From Streptomyces sp. SID8352 (lineage in GTDB: Bacteria; Actinomycetota; Actinomycetes; Streptomycetales; Streptomycetaceae): 64,000 bases of DNA. The stretch lies in assembly GCF_009862265.1 (NCBI RefSeq), contig NZ_WWGX01000006.1:270606-334605 (forward strand), in the 5' to 3' direction. Shown here piece after piece: positions 44,101-51,844 of the stretch. A model generated the notes under the pieces. The model was not told where the DNA came from. It searched no databases and saw only the letters and a list, made by a program, of their open reading frames with translations. The position numbers were made by a program, and so were the translations under genes. How positions within the stretch are numbered: position 1 is the first letter of the stretch; each line of letters opens with the position of its first letter.

Positions 44101-45012
44101 TCAGGTGCCCCGCTGTCCGGCCGTCACGGCGGTGCCGCTCTCCTCCCGGTGCCGGGCTCCACTCCGGGCGAGGTCGTCCTCCAGGTCGTCCAGGGCCCGC
44201 CGGGCGGCCTCGATGCGCAGGCGCAGCAGGCCGTCGTCGTCCGCCGGACGCGGGGCGCGGCGCGGCCGGGGCGCGGTCCCCTCCACCTCCCGTGCCTCGT
44301 CGAGGGAGGTGAGGACCACGCCGATGAGCACGTTCACCAGGACGAAGGACGCGAGGAGCACGTACGAGGCGTAGTAGACGAGGCTCCACCGGGAGATGCC
44401 GAGTCCGGCGTGGACGGCGTCGCCGATGCCGTCCAGGGTCATCAGCAGGAACAGCGTCAGCATCGCCCGGCCGATGGAGCCGTAGTGCTCTGGGTCGTCG
44501 TCCCCGAAGAAGACCCACCCCACCATCGCGTAGACGTACAGCAGCAGGGTGCCGACGAGCAGGAAGCTCAGGGTGCCCGGCAGGCTGCGGACCACCGCCA
44601 CGAGCAGCACGCGCAGTTGGGGCAGGAAGCGGGCGGTGCGCAGGACCCGGGCCAGTCTCAGCAGCCGCAGCACGGTGGTGTTCTCCCGGACGACCGGCAG
44701 GAACGCGCAGAGGACCACGGCCAGGTCGAAGAGGTTCCACGGGTCCCTGAAGAACTCCCGGGGGCGGTCGGCGTGGGCTGCCAGGCGCAGCAGGATCTCG
44801 GCGGTGAAGGCGGCCAGGCAGAGGTGCTCGGCCAGGCGTAACCAGTCGCGCCACTCGACGGCCAGTCCGGAGTACGTCTCCAGGCCCAGGAGGGCGGCGT
44901 TGACGAGGATCACGGCGATGACGGCGAGGGCGAACCAGCGTGCCTCGACGATCTCGCCGCATCTCCGCGCCAGGGCCGCGCGGGCCGTGCGGATGGGGTG
45001 GTGCTCGGACAT
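44101..45012 (-). CDS. Voltage-gated-type ion channel (six-helix, single-domain)
   Basis: 303 aa. Six hydrophobic helices: S1 about 27-45, S2 62-78, S3 93-107, S4 114-133, S5 147-169 and S6 213-236. S4 has Arg every third residue (LRLLRLARVLRTARFLPQLR), a voltage sensor. The pore segment between S5 and S6 is TLFLLMTLDGIGDAV (T192 to D198), aligned with the selectivity filter T-L-E-S-W-A of NaChBac-type sodium channels but different in four of six positions. A C-terminal charged coiled-coil-like tail (about 250-290) is typical. An operator-like dyad lies 94 nt upstream. Confidence 0.9.
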   Translation of the reverse strand: MSEHHPIRTARAALARRCGEIVEARWFALAVIAVILVNAALLGLETYSGLAVEWRDWLRLAEHLCLAAFTAEILLRLAAHADRPREFFRDPWNLFDLAVVLCAFLPVVRENTTVLRLLRLARVLRTARFLPQLRVLLVAVVRSLPGTLSFLLVGTLLLYVYAMVGWVFFGDDDPEHYGSIGRAMLTLFLLMTLDGIGDAVHAGLGISRWSLVYYASYVLLASFVLVNVLIGVVLTSLDEAREVEGTAPRPRRAPRPADDDGLLRLRIEAARRALDDLEDDLARSGARHREESGTAVTAGQRGT

Positions 45013-45329
45013 GCTGCCGACCTGTCTCCTTCGCCTGTGTCATCCGACCCGGCCGGCTCCGCGGAGCGGCCCCCAGGGTGAATGATCTTGCTCTGGAGAC
45101 ATTTTCTACAGCACTGTAGCGAGCGCCGTGCGGGCGGACCCGCCTCCGGGTGCCCGGGACCGGCCGGCGGCCCCACCGTCGCACGTCCCAGGGGGACTTC
45201 GGGCCACGGTGACGGTGCTCGCCGGTGCGTTGACGGCGGAGCCGGTCCGGCGCCGGGGCGGCGGGGCCCGGGGACGCGTCCCCGGGGCTTCGGGGCCGTG
45301 GTGCCGAGGGCCCCGCCGGGGCTCAGGGA
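45013..45329. other. Intergenic region with channel-gene promoter, no gene
   Basis: 317 bp between the ion-channel start and the remnant of a lamin-tail-domain gene. The 45080-45120 portion is AT-rich and holds the dyad annotated separately. The remainder is GC-rich without a credible ORF. Confidence 0.55.
45106..45119. promoter_or_regulatory. Palindromic operator-like site CTACA-N4-TGTAG upstream of the ion-channel gene
   Basis: Perfect dyad CTACAGCACTGTAG in an AT-rich patch, preceded by TTTT. It matches the arms and 4-nt spacing of the site at 18326-18339 upstream of terD. Confidence 0.55.
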
Positions 45330-45560
45330 TCAGCCGTGGTACGTGATGTAACCGTTTCCGTCACGGTCGTCGGCCTTCTTGGTGTAGGAGTGCACATCGG
45401 CACGGGCACCGGAGGGCTTGGAGAGGTAGATGGTGTCCTTGTCGTTGTTCCAGATGAAATTGCAGTTCTGGCGGAAGACGACATTCCCCGCGTCGGAGTC
45501 CTTGCCCTTGCCCCCGCGCAGCTTGACGTAGTCGCCGGGCTCCAGGGGGATTCGTGCAGT
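45330..45560 (-). pseudogene. 3' fragment of a lamin-tail-domain protein gene cut by the prophage
   Basis: The minus strand is open from 45560 to the stop at 45330-45332 and reads LEPGDYVKLRGGKGKD, then NVVFRQNCNFIWNNDKDTIY, LSKPSGARADVHSY and DRDGNGYITYHG. This is the last two-thirds of a secreted lamin-tail domain (strands with W-N-N and the final Ca-like D-x-D-G-N-G). An in-frame stop at 45561-45563 and no start codon show that the 5' part is missing. The break coincides with the integrase end of the prophage, so the fragment is probably the target-gene end displaced at attL. Confidence 0.72.
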
Positions 45561-45628
45561 TCAGAAGGATGTCAGTGGGCAACGTGGACCCACTTCCCCT
45601 GTCCGTCCCGCGAGTGGAGGCAAGCCCC

Positions 45629-45670
45629 GATCTCCCCAGATCCTCCTCCTGGGGAGAATCTGGGGAGATC
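45629..45670. repeat. Perfect 13-bp inverted repeat just downstream of the integrase gene
   Basis: GATCTCCCCAGAT at 45629-45641 and its complement at 45658-45670, with a 16-nt loop that itself contains TGGGGAGA. It ends 4 nt before the integrase stop. It may be the int terminator, an integrase arm/core-binding site, or both. Confidence 0.8.
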
Positions 45671-45673
45671 CAT

Positions 45674-46969
45674 TCAGGAACCCTCGAACCAGTTCTGCAT
45701 CGCCGTCCGGCCCCGGCCGTCCGCCTCGGGCATCATGTGCGCGTAGATACGAAGCGTGATCGACGGATCCGCATGGCCCAGCCACTTCGAGACCGCCACG
45801 ATCGGCTCACGCGCGTCCAGCTGCACACTGGCGAAGGTGTGCCGTAGCGCATGGAAGCCATTCTCCCGGCTCTCCGCGTAGGTGAGAACCGTGCGAAACA
45901 GACCAGGTCGATGACTGACCCGCCGCTGGTCTTCACGCGGAGGAGGGATCACGCCCGCCGCGGCAAGCGCCGGCTTCCACACGTGCTTGTCGAAGTCATC
46001 TCTGCGGATGGCCCCGCCGCGGGCGGCCGTTAGGATCAGGGCGTGCGTCTGCGGCTGGCGTTCCTCGCGCTCCCGATCCGTGGCCGGGGGCCGCGGATCC
46101 TTCCATGGGAGTGTCACGGGGCGGGCTGGACGGATGCTCAGCGCATGCTCCATCCGCTTCAGCAGGTACTCGGGCACCGGAACGTCACGGACTTTGTCGC
46201 CCTTGGGGAGAGCGAAGGCGTGCTTGGAGCCGATCTTCTTCACCTGTCTCCGTACTAGGATCCGCTGGCCTTCGAAGTCGATGTCCTCGACGGAGAGGCC
46301 GAACACCTCCCCTTGCCGCAGCCCGGCCCCGACGCCGAGGTCCACGCACAGCTGGAACCGCGCGTCCATGGCGGCCTTCACGGCGACGACCCGCTCCTTG
46401 CTCCACGCCCGTGGCTTGGAAGGTGCCCGGGTCGGCAGGCGAAGGGTTGTCTGCCTGCGGCACGGATTGTGCGTCAGCCGCTCATCGTCGATGGCGGACT
46501 GCATGATGGACGACAGGTACCCCCAGCACTCAAGCACCGTGCTCGTCGCTACGGTGCTCTTGAGGACGATCAGCCACTCGCCGAGATGCTTTGTCTTGAT
46601 CCCGTTCAGGGGTAGATGGCCCAGGTGTTGGAGCACGTGGTTCCAGACGCGGCTCCGCACCGTGACCTCAGTGGCGGGGTTGTCGTAGCCGCGCCTTGGC
46701 CACCACTCCTGTTCGACGTAGTCGGCGAGGAGTATCTGGCCTCGGCGAGGATCAACAAACTCTCCTGCTGTCGACTCGTGCTGCGCCTTCGCCAGCCAGG
46801 CTTTCGCTCCTTGGGGGCCCTCGAGCTTCTCGAATGATCGGTCTTTGACGCCGGGGATGCCTGCGACCCGGTACCGCTTGCCCTTCCCCCACCGTTCGGT
46901 CTTGCGTCTCATGCCCGTGACGGGGTCGGGCTTCTTGGTCATCCACCGGTCTTCGATGTACCCGGGCAT
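45674..46969 (-). CDS. int: Phage tyrosine integrase
   Basis: 431 aa; ATG at 46969. A SAM-like core-binding domain spans about 95-195. The catalytic domain has the full set of residues: R in GVGAGLRQGEVFGL, K in the following hairpin, H-x-x-R in GFHALRHTFAS, H in KWLGHADPSITLRIY and the nucleophilic Tyr in RIYAHMMPEA. It mediates site-specific integration and, with an excisionase, excision. It follows the 46980 gene after 10 nt, in the same direction, and is transcribed toward the attachment site, the usual phage layout. Confidence 0.96.
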   Translation of the reverse strand: MPGYIEDRWMTKKPDPVTGMRRKTERWGKGKRYRVAGIPGVKDRSFEKLEGPQGAKAWLAKAQHESTAGEFVDPRRGQILLADYVEQEWWPRRGYDNPATEVTVRSRVWNHVLQHLGHLPLNGIKTKHLGEWLIVLKSTVATSTVLECWGYLSSIMQSAIDDERLTHNPCRRQTTLRLPTRAPSKPRAWSKERVVAVKAAMDARFQLCVDLGVGAGLRQGEVFGLSVEDIDFEGQRILVRRQVKKIGSKHAFALPKGDKVRDVPVPEYLLKRMEHALSIRPARPVTLPWKDPRPPATDREREERQPQTHALILTAARGGAIRRDDFDKHVWKPALAAAGVIPPPREDQRRVSHRPGLFRTVLTYAESRENGFHALRHTFASVQLDAREPIVAVSKWLGHADPSITLRIYAHMMPEADGRGRTAMQNWFEGS

Positions 46970-46979
46970 GTCGTCTCCG

Positions 46980-47420
46980 CTAGACCTTGTGAGGCTCGGG
47001 GGAGTTGTCGATGATCTCCCCGGCGTACAGCTGGAACCACTGGCCGCCGGCGAGGAAGTCTCGCGTGGCCGAGGTCATCGAGGCCGCGAATCCCTGGACT
47101 GTCAGGGCGGGGTCGATGTAGACGGACACCAGCCCTTTGCCTTCGTCGACCCAACTGGCCAGGGGGACCCGCATCTTGAGAAGGTACTCGATCTTGAGGG
47201 GTCGGCCGGGAGTGTCACGGCAGATGATCTCGTCCCGCCAGAGCTGGAACCAGTGGGCGGACGACATCAGCCGGGTGATCTCGCCGTTGAGGTTCGTGAC
47301 GACGGCTTCGAGTGGCTGGGTCTGGTCGAGGCGGACTCGTATCCGTCCTCTGTCCTCGGTGATCTCGGCCAGGCGGCCGGGGGCGAGGTTGGTGGTGGCT
47401 TCGTAGGTGACGTCGAGCAT
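46980..47420 (-). CDS. Unknown protein cotranscribed with int, internally repeated
   Basis: 146 aa; ATG at 47420 with GGGGAGGG upstream. It contains two similar halves: SSAHWFQLWRDEIICRDTPG near residue 65 and GGQWFQLYAGEIIDNSPEP at the C-terminus, each preceded by a strand-rich segment (LEAVVTNLNGEITRLM and LVSVYIDPALTVQGF). I do not recognise the family. Its place between the repressor and int on the lysogeny strand suggests a regulatory or superinfection role. Confidence 0.75.
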   Translation of the reverse strand: MLDVTYEATTNLAPGRLAEITEDRGRIRVRLDQTQPLEAVVTNLNGEITRLMSSAHWFQLWRDEIICRDTPGRPLKIEYLLKMRVPLASWVDEGKGLVSVYIDPALTVQGFAASMTSATRDFLAGGQWFQLYAGEIIDNSPEPHKV

Positions 47421-47576
47421 GTGCCCTCCCCGCAGTGCAGCGTGCGCTCCCGGCCACTTCGGCCAGAAGCGCACGGTTGGTGAAGGGTACGTCTACAGAC
47501 TGTTGCCGACAATCGATTGGTGAAATATCTACTTAGGGACATAAGTGCCCATGCCCGAGCGGTGAGGTTCGCGTGG
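47421..47576. promoter_or_regulatory. Putative promoter/operator region upstream of the 46980-int operon
   Basis: 156 bp, AT-rich for this window (about 47500-47550). It contains the dyad ACTTA-N6-TAAGT at 47531-47546 and the repeated theme CTACAGACTGTTG. The lysogeny-strand operon 47420-45674 probably starts here. Confidence 0.45.
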
Positions 47577-48008
47577 CTACTCGCCCGCCTCGCGCTTCGC
47601 CCGCTCCTCCGCCTCGATCATGTAGCGCCACCTCATCAGCTCGGCCTTCGACTTGCCCGCGAGGTGCCCGACGATGATGCGCACTTCCTCGTCGTAGCCG
47701 GCCAGCTCGGTCGCCTCGTACTGGAGCCACTGCTTGGCGGCAGCTTCCTGGACGTGCCGGAGGGGGCGGCCGGTGGCCCTGGAGATGGCGACGAGTTGGT
47801 TGTAGGAGGGTGGGCTGACGGTGGGTGTCTTGACGAGCTTCTGATACCACTGGCGCGGCAGCTTGGAGCCGTCGGGGCTGAGGCCGCGGTCTTCCATTTC
47901 CTGGTAGGTGATGCCGCTGTCGTTGGCGTCTTTGACCAGGTGGGAGAGTGCGGGGGTGGGGGTGGGCTCGGCCGCGCCGTCGTGTGGGGCGGTGGCCGCT
48001 GCCGTCAT
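47577..48008 (-). CDS. XRE-like phage repressor candidate
   Basis: 143 aa. ATG at 48008 has GAGAGG 8 nt upstream; a GTG at 48029 is less likely. Residues ~20-90 form an HTH: LVKDANDSGITYQEMEDRG and VSPPSYNQLVAISRATGRPL resemble the helix pairs of XRE-type regulators that skip the canonical start. The C-terminal helix-rich part (EEVRIIVGHLAGKSKAELMR) could mediate dimerisation. It is divergent from the HTH gene at 48251 across 240 bp, the classic repressor/Cro arrangement. Confidence 0.7.
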   Translation of the reverse strand: MTAAATAPHDGAAEPTPTPALSHLVKDANDSGITYQEMEDRGLSPDGSKLPRQWYQKLVKTPTVSPPSYNQLVAISRATGRPLRHVQEAAAKQWLQYEATELAGYDEEVRIIVGHLAGKSKAELMRWRYMIEAEERAKREAGE

Positions 48009-48181
48009 GGGGTCGTCCTCTCGTGTCACTTCACACCGACTGTCTCTAGTGGGGGTTGGCTGCGCGGGAAAACTACCAGCTCACTGCCTACAACCATCTG
48101 CTATCCGGGACAGATCGTCCACGAAATGATGCCATCTGGCCGAGACGGCACCCGCTCCGGGCTCCCGGTGTCGCGAATTTG

Positions 48182-48210
48182 TTGACGCAGCGTCCCGAAT
48201 CCTGTTAACT
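48182..48210 (+). promoter_or_regulatory. Strong sigma-70-type promoter for the early rightward operon
   Basis: TTGACG (48182-48187), exact 17-bp spacer, TTAACT (48205-48210). Transcription would begin near 48217, giving a ~35-nt leader with AAGGAGGA before the 48251 start. It lies in the repressor/Cro intergenic region. Confidence 0.75.
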
Positions 48211-48250
48211 CAAGGGCAGTGAAAGGCGCCTCTGCGCCAAGGAGGACCCA

Positions 48251-48535
48251 TTGAGTGTGCGCTACCACCTGAGAGACCTGGACACCTTCAAAAAGATCAT
48301 GGAAAGCCCAGGTCAGGGCATCCCATACACCGTCCGCTCCCTGGCGGATGCATCCGGAGTGTCCCGCTCCCAGATCGGGCGCCTGCTCACCGGAGACATC
48401 GACAAACTGGACGTCCTCGATGCCCACGCCATATCGGAGGCACTCGGTGTCGCCGTACTGGTGCTTTTCATACCCCCGGTGACACCAAAATCGGGACACC
48501 GTGACAGCGAACACAACATCATCAGGAAGGAGTAG
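48251..48535 (+). CDS. Cro-like XRE helix-turn-helix protein
   Basis: 94 aa, TTG start at 48251 with AAGGAGGA 5 nt upstream (GTG at 48257 is the alternative). HTH at about 27-75: GIPYTVRSLADASGVSRSQIGRLLTG, followed by DAHAISEALGVAVLVLF. This is the typical XRE fold of phage Cro-like or small repressor proteins. It is first gene under the early promoter and is followed after 2 nt by another DNA-binding protein. Confidence 0.85.
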   Translation: MSVRYHLRDLDTFKKIMESPGQGIPYTVRSLADASGVSRSQIGRLLTGDIDKLDVLDAHAISEALGVAVLVLFIPPVTPKSGHRDSEHNIIRKE

Positions 48536-48537
48536 CC

Positions 48538-48819
48538 GTGCCCAGGAAGCCCAAGAAGCCCGTACCGCCGCCCGCCGGATACCTCTGGACGCCCGACGCC
48601 GCCCGCAGGATCGGGCTCAGCGTCAAGACGCTCTGGAACTACCGCGCCCTCGGCCGTGGGCCCACGAGCAAGCCCATCGGCCGCAAGCTCGCCTGGCCGA
48701 TCGAAGACCTCGACGCCTGGCTCGACGCAGAGATGAACCCCAAGCCGGACGCCGACCGCGCCCACGAGTCCAGGCCGGCGGAGCCGCGAGTGCGCCGAGG
48801 TTCCCGCGCCGCTGCTTGA
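48538..48819 (+). CDS. Excisionase-like winged HTH protein (AlpA/MerR-like fold)
   Basis: 93 aa, GTG at 48538 with AAGGAG upstream. GYLWTPDAARRIGLSVKTLWNYRALGRGP and LAWPIEDLDAWLDAEM match the HTH_17/excisionase domain, where the first helix pair reads DNA and the wing has W-x-x-x-D-L-x-x-W-L. The tail is Arg/Ala-rich. A role in excision (Xis) with the integrase or in transcription control is likely. Confidence 0.8.
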   Translation: MPRKPKKPVPPPAGYLWTPDAARRIGLSVKTLWNYRALGRGPTSKPIGRKLAWPIEDLDAWLDAEMNPKPDADRAHESRPAEPRVRRGSRAAA

Positions 48820-48911
48820 TCGGCGACGCAGAGAGGTCGCCGCGTTCCGCTAAGCCCGCGACGACCTCGTGATCCACACCCACCAGAACACACAGAACAG
48901 GAGCGTGGACC

Positions 48912-49295
48912 GTGTCCACATCATTGCAGATCCCGCAGGTCCAGCATCTGTCGGTCCTCGACCGACATGCCGCACGTGAGCGGAACGAGCTCAACTACGC
49001 CAGCACGGTCACGTACCACGGGCTCCCGGACTCCAGGCACATCGCCGTCCAGGCGACGGAGGACGCGGTGCTGGTGACGGCGACGGATATCGACGTTCTC
49101 GGCGAGTGGCTGTACGTCCAGGGCGGGTCGATCACCACGGTGAACCTGCCGTCGGGTCAGACGGTTTGGACGCTGCACACGAAGACGTGGACGGACTCGC
49201 CGGTGAAGTTCCCGGAGGTCCCGGTGCATCTGTCGGTGGTCCTGCCGACGGGCGAGCAGGTCATGCACGAGATCGCTTCGGCGGTGGCCGCGTGA
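48912..49295 (+). CDS. Unknown phage early protein
   Basis: 127 aa, GTG at 48912 preceded by AGGAG. Mostly beta-strand pattern (VTYHGLPDSRHIAVQATEDAV, LVTATDIDVLGEWLYVQGG, TVWTLHTKTW). No family recognised. The stop overlaps the next start (GTGA), so it is coupled to the 49292 gene. Confidence 0.7.
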   Translation: MSTSLQIPQVQHLSVLDRHAARERNELNYASTVTYHGLPDSRHIAVQATEDAVLVTATDIDVLGEWLYVQGGSITTVNLPSGQTVWTLHTKTWTDSPVKFPEVPVHLSVVLPTGEQVMHEIASAVAA

Positions 49296-50170
49296 GCGCC
49301 AAGCGGTGGAACGCGAGCTACCCGGTCGGCACCCCGGTGTTCGCCTACCCGGGCTTCCGCCCGGAGGACGCCTCGGACGCCCGCCGGCTGGTCACCCGTA
49401 CCCGGACCGCAGCCCAGCAGTCGTCCAGCGGCGACCCCGTGGTCTGGGTCGAGGGGGAGGGCTCCTACATCGTCCTGACCCACGTCGACCCGGTCACGGA
49501 GGCCGAGTGGGAGAAGGCACGAGCGGCCGGAGACGGGGGTGGCCGCGTGAACATCTCCCCTGTCTACTGCCCCGACACGTCGTGCTTCTGGTCGGTGCAC
49601 GGTATCCCCGACGTGTACGCAGAGGCCCGCGCCTACCACCTGTCCTCGCATCGGGCGGAGGAGCACGGCGAGCCGCTGACGGCTGAGCAGGTCGCCTACG
49701 CAAAGCGTGTCGGGCACCCGCTGCCGAACAGCCTGGACACCGCAGCGGAGAAGCACGACGGCCAGCCCGTGGACTCGGCGCCGAGCCGCACTGTCCTGGA
49801 CCGTGCGCGGCACGCCCTCACTGCCCGCATGACCAACGCTGGCCTTCGCGTCGCCCTGGAGAGCGTCACCGCCCACGCGGCCAGGCTGGAGGCGGAGCGG
49901 CACACCACGAACGAGGCCCTCTCCGAAGCGGTCGAGGCACTGCACGCAGACCCGGACCAGACCGCCGAGGCCCCGCCACGTGACGACGACGCCTCGGACA
50001 ACCGACGCCGCCTCTACCTCGACGGCAAGGGCACCGCCTGGATCTCGCTCTACCACGACGACGGCACCGAATGGATCGTGCCCGTACAGGGCGAGGTCGC
50101 CATCGAGCGGGACGCCCGGCACGTCGCCGACGAGACCGGCTCCCTCCGCGAGATCGGCAGGTGCTGGTGA
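49292..50170 (+). CDS. Unknown phage protein, probably multidomain
   Basis: 292 aa, GTG in GTGA overlap. Three parts are visible: an N-terminal domain with GTPVFAYPGFRPEDA and VVWVEGEGSYIVLTHVDPV; a middle part with a possible Cys pair (CPDTSCFW) and an Ala/Glu-rich helix (about 175-235); and a C-terminal strand unit RLYLDGKGTAWISLYHDDG. No function recognised. An internal GTG at 49548 might start a shorter product. It overlaps the next gene by 1 nt (TGATG). Confidence 0.65.
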   Translation: MSAKRWNASYPVGTPVFAYPGFRPEDASDARRLVTRTRTAAQQSSSGDPVVWVEGEGSYIVLTHVDPVTEAEWEKARAAGDGGGRVNISPVYCPDTSCFWSVHGIPDVYAEARAYHLSSHRAEEHGEPLTAEQVAYAKRVGHPLPNSLDTAAEKHDGQPVDSAPSRTVLDRARHALTARMTNAGLRVALESVTAHAARLEAERHTTNEALSEAVEALHADPDQTAEAPPRDDDASDNRRRLYLDGKGTAWISLYHDDGTEWIVPVQGEVAIERDARHVADETGSLREIGRCW

Positions 50171-50928
50171 TGACCCGCTGGTACCCGCGCGAGCACTGCA
50201 AGCGAGGCGGAATCCACCCGCCCCGCACGTCCGTCAACCGCATCGGCGGCCCCTCCTCCGCAATGCGACGGCAGGAACAGCGCATCCACGACAAGGAGAT
50301 CCTCGCCAACTACGTCCAGCTCAAGCCCAACACCCTCGTCATCTGGGACCGGCAGCCCTACCGGATCATCGAACTCGCCGAACGCCCCCACGACCTGTGG
50401 GGCGACAAGCACGAAATGCGGTATGCCACCGCCCTAGAGCACTGGGACCGCTACCCGCACGGAGAACGCCCCGAGAAGGCCACGTGGGACGGACGACCCT
50501 ACGTCTTCGTTCTCCAGCCCGACGGCAAGCCCCACGAGAAGCCACTCCACCTCATCGGCCCGGCCAACCACCCGTGGAATGTGCTGCCCGAGCACTACAT
50601 GGTCTGCGCCTCCTGCGGCGAGCTCCCGCCCTGCCGCCAGGAGGAAGCCGAACGGTACGCAGACCGCCAGGCCGCCCAAGCGGAAGTCCTCATGGACATC
50701 CCGCCCGGACACTGCCTCGGCTGCGGCGAACACATCACCACCCGCCAGCACGCCACCCGCTTCCCCGGCCCCAACCTCTGGCGTCCCGACCTGCCCGACA
50801 ACTCTGCCGTCTTCCACGCCCGCCAGGAGTGCTCCACCCCACGCGAGAAGTACCGCGAGCAGTGGGAAGCCCGCGGCGGAATGAACGAGCAGCCCAACCT
50901 CTTCGCAGACGAGGAGTCCGACCGATGA
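50170..50928 (+). CDS. Unknown phage protein with zinc-ribbon-like Cys pairs
   Basis: 252 aa, ATG in TGATG overlap. Near the middle the strings YMVCASCGELPPC and GHCLGCGEHIT supply two Cys pairs that could bind zinc. The N-terminal third has LKPNTLVIWDRQPYRIIEL and ATWDGRPYVFVLQPDGKP, beta-rich. No domain recognised. It is coupled on both sides. Confidence 0.65.
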   Translation: MTRWYPREHCKRGGIHPPRTSVNRIGGPSSAMRRQEQRIHDKEILANYVQLKPNTLVIWDRQPYRIIELAERPHDLWGDKHEMRYATALEHWDRYPHGERPEKATWDGRPYVFVLQPDGKPHEKPLHLIGPANHPWNVLPEHYMVCASCGELPPCRQEEAERYADRQAAQAEVLMDIPPGHCLGCGEHITTRQHATRFPGPNLWRPDLPDNSAVFHARQECSTPREKYREQWEARGGMNEQPNLFADEESDR

Positions 50929-51161
50929 GCGCCCACCGCGACCGCCAGAACCGACTCCTCGACGCCATCCGCACCCACGGCGGCACCTGGAACACCAGCA
51001 GCGTCCTCGACCTCTACAAGCTGACCGACCCCGGCGTCGTCTGCCGCCACACCGCCCGCCGCGACCTCGACGTCCTCCACCGAACCGGGCACCTCACCGT
51101 CATCAACGAGCCCAACAACCGCCACTACGAACTGTCGGTCCGGCACCGGGCGGCGGCGTGA
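50925..51161 (+). CDS. Small winged-helix protein
   Basis: 78 aa; ATGA overlap with the preceding gene. The sequence RQNRLLDAIRTHGGTWNTSS, VVCRHTARRDLDVLHRTGHL and TVINEPNNRHYEL follows the helix-helix-wing pattern of short winged-HTH proteins (R-H-T-A-R-R-D-L as recognition helix). Probably DNA-binding. Confidence 0.65.
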   Translation: MSAHRDRQNRLLDAIRTHGGTWNTSSVLDLYKLTDPGVVCRHTARRDLDVLHRTGHLTVINEPNNRHYELSVRHRAAA

Positions 51162-51340
51162 TGTCCCTCCTGGACCTCCCCACCACCCGCACCGACGCCG
51201 ACCCCCTCGTCGTCCCCGGACTCCTCACCGCCCTCGGCCTCGTACCCCGCCGAACCCCCACCCGGACCACCCCTCACCTCATCGACGCCATCCTCTCCGG
51301 CCAAGCAGACATACCCGCCGACCTCGGAGCAGACCAATGA
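51161..51340 (+). CDS. Short phage protein, unknown
   Basis: 59 aa from ATG at 51161 (a GTG at 51158 overlaps the previous stop). LLTALGLVPRRTPTRTTPHLIDAILSG is a single predicted helix pair. Coupled between two genes, so it is likely translated. No family recognised. Confidence 0.55.
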   Translation: MSLLDLPTTRTDADPLVVPGLLTALGLVPRRTPTRTTPHLIDAILSGQADIPADLGADQ

Positions 51341-51735
51341 ACATCACCACCCGCCTCACCCGCCGGCGCAAGCCGAACCCGCTCCACGACGAGAACCGCA
51401 AGCTCCGCGCCCAGCTCGTCGGCGCGGCCAAGGCCATCGGCGAGGTCGAGAAGAAGTACACGACGGTCAGCGAACACCTGGCCGAGTCGCAGGAGACCGT
51501 CGTCAGCCAGCAGGCCACGATCGACGACCTCACCGCCGAACGCGACGACCTCCACGAACAGCTCGCCTACCTCCGGGAGCGGTTCGCCCCCCAGCTCGCC
51601 GACGAAGCCAACGCCCTGGCGGTCGCCGTCCCCCGCATGGTCCGCGACATCAGCAACCCCGCCGACCAGGCCACCGAACCCATCCGCGTCATCACCCTCC
51701 GCCAGGCCCACACCCCACCCGACCCGGCCGCATGA
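51337..51735 (+). CDS. Coiled-coil phage protein, unknown
   Basis: 132 aa, ATGA overlap. Residues ~17-85 show a strong heptad pattern (DENRKLRAQLVGAAKAIGEV, SQQATIDDLTAERDDLHEQL), so it probably forms an elongated coiled coil. The basic N-terminus (TRLTRRRKPNP) could bind nucleic acid. Confidence 0.65.
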   Translation: MNITTRLTRRRKPNPLHDENRKLRAQLVGAAKAIGEVEKKYTTVSEHLAESQETVVSQQATIDDLTAERDDLHEQLAYLRERFAPQLADEANALAVAVPRMVRDISNPADQATEPIRVITLRQAHTPPDPAA

Positions 51736-51737
51736 CC

Positions 51738-51778
51738 CGCCGTCCCGGCCGGATGACCAACGGCCAGCCGGGACGGCG
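51738..51778. terminator. Perfect 12-bp intergenic stem
   Basis: CGCCGTCCCGGC at 51738-51749 pairs with 51767-51778. It directly follows the coiled-coil gene, and the next gene has its own start 67 nt later. It may terminate or attenuate transcription or stabilise the upstream mRNA end. Confidence 0.55.
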
Positions 51779-51844
51779 CCCAACAGGAACGCCCTATCGA
51801 GCGAATCGGAGGGCACCCCACCACTGCATCTCAGGAGAACAAGC

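Noticed and set aside
45546..45673. tRNA gene as attachment site
   Set aside because: No tRNA-like cloverleaf or CCA-adjacent acceptor stem is visible; the interrupted gene is protein-coding.
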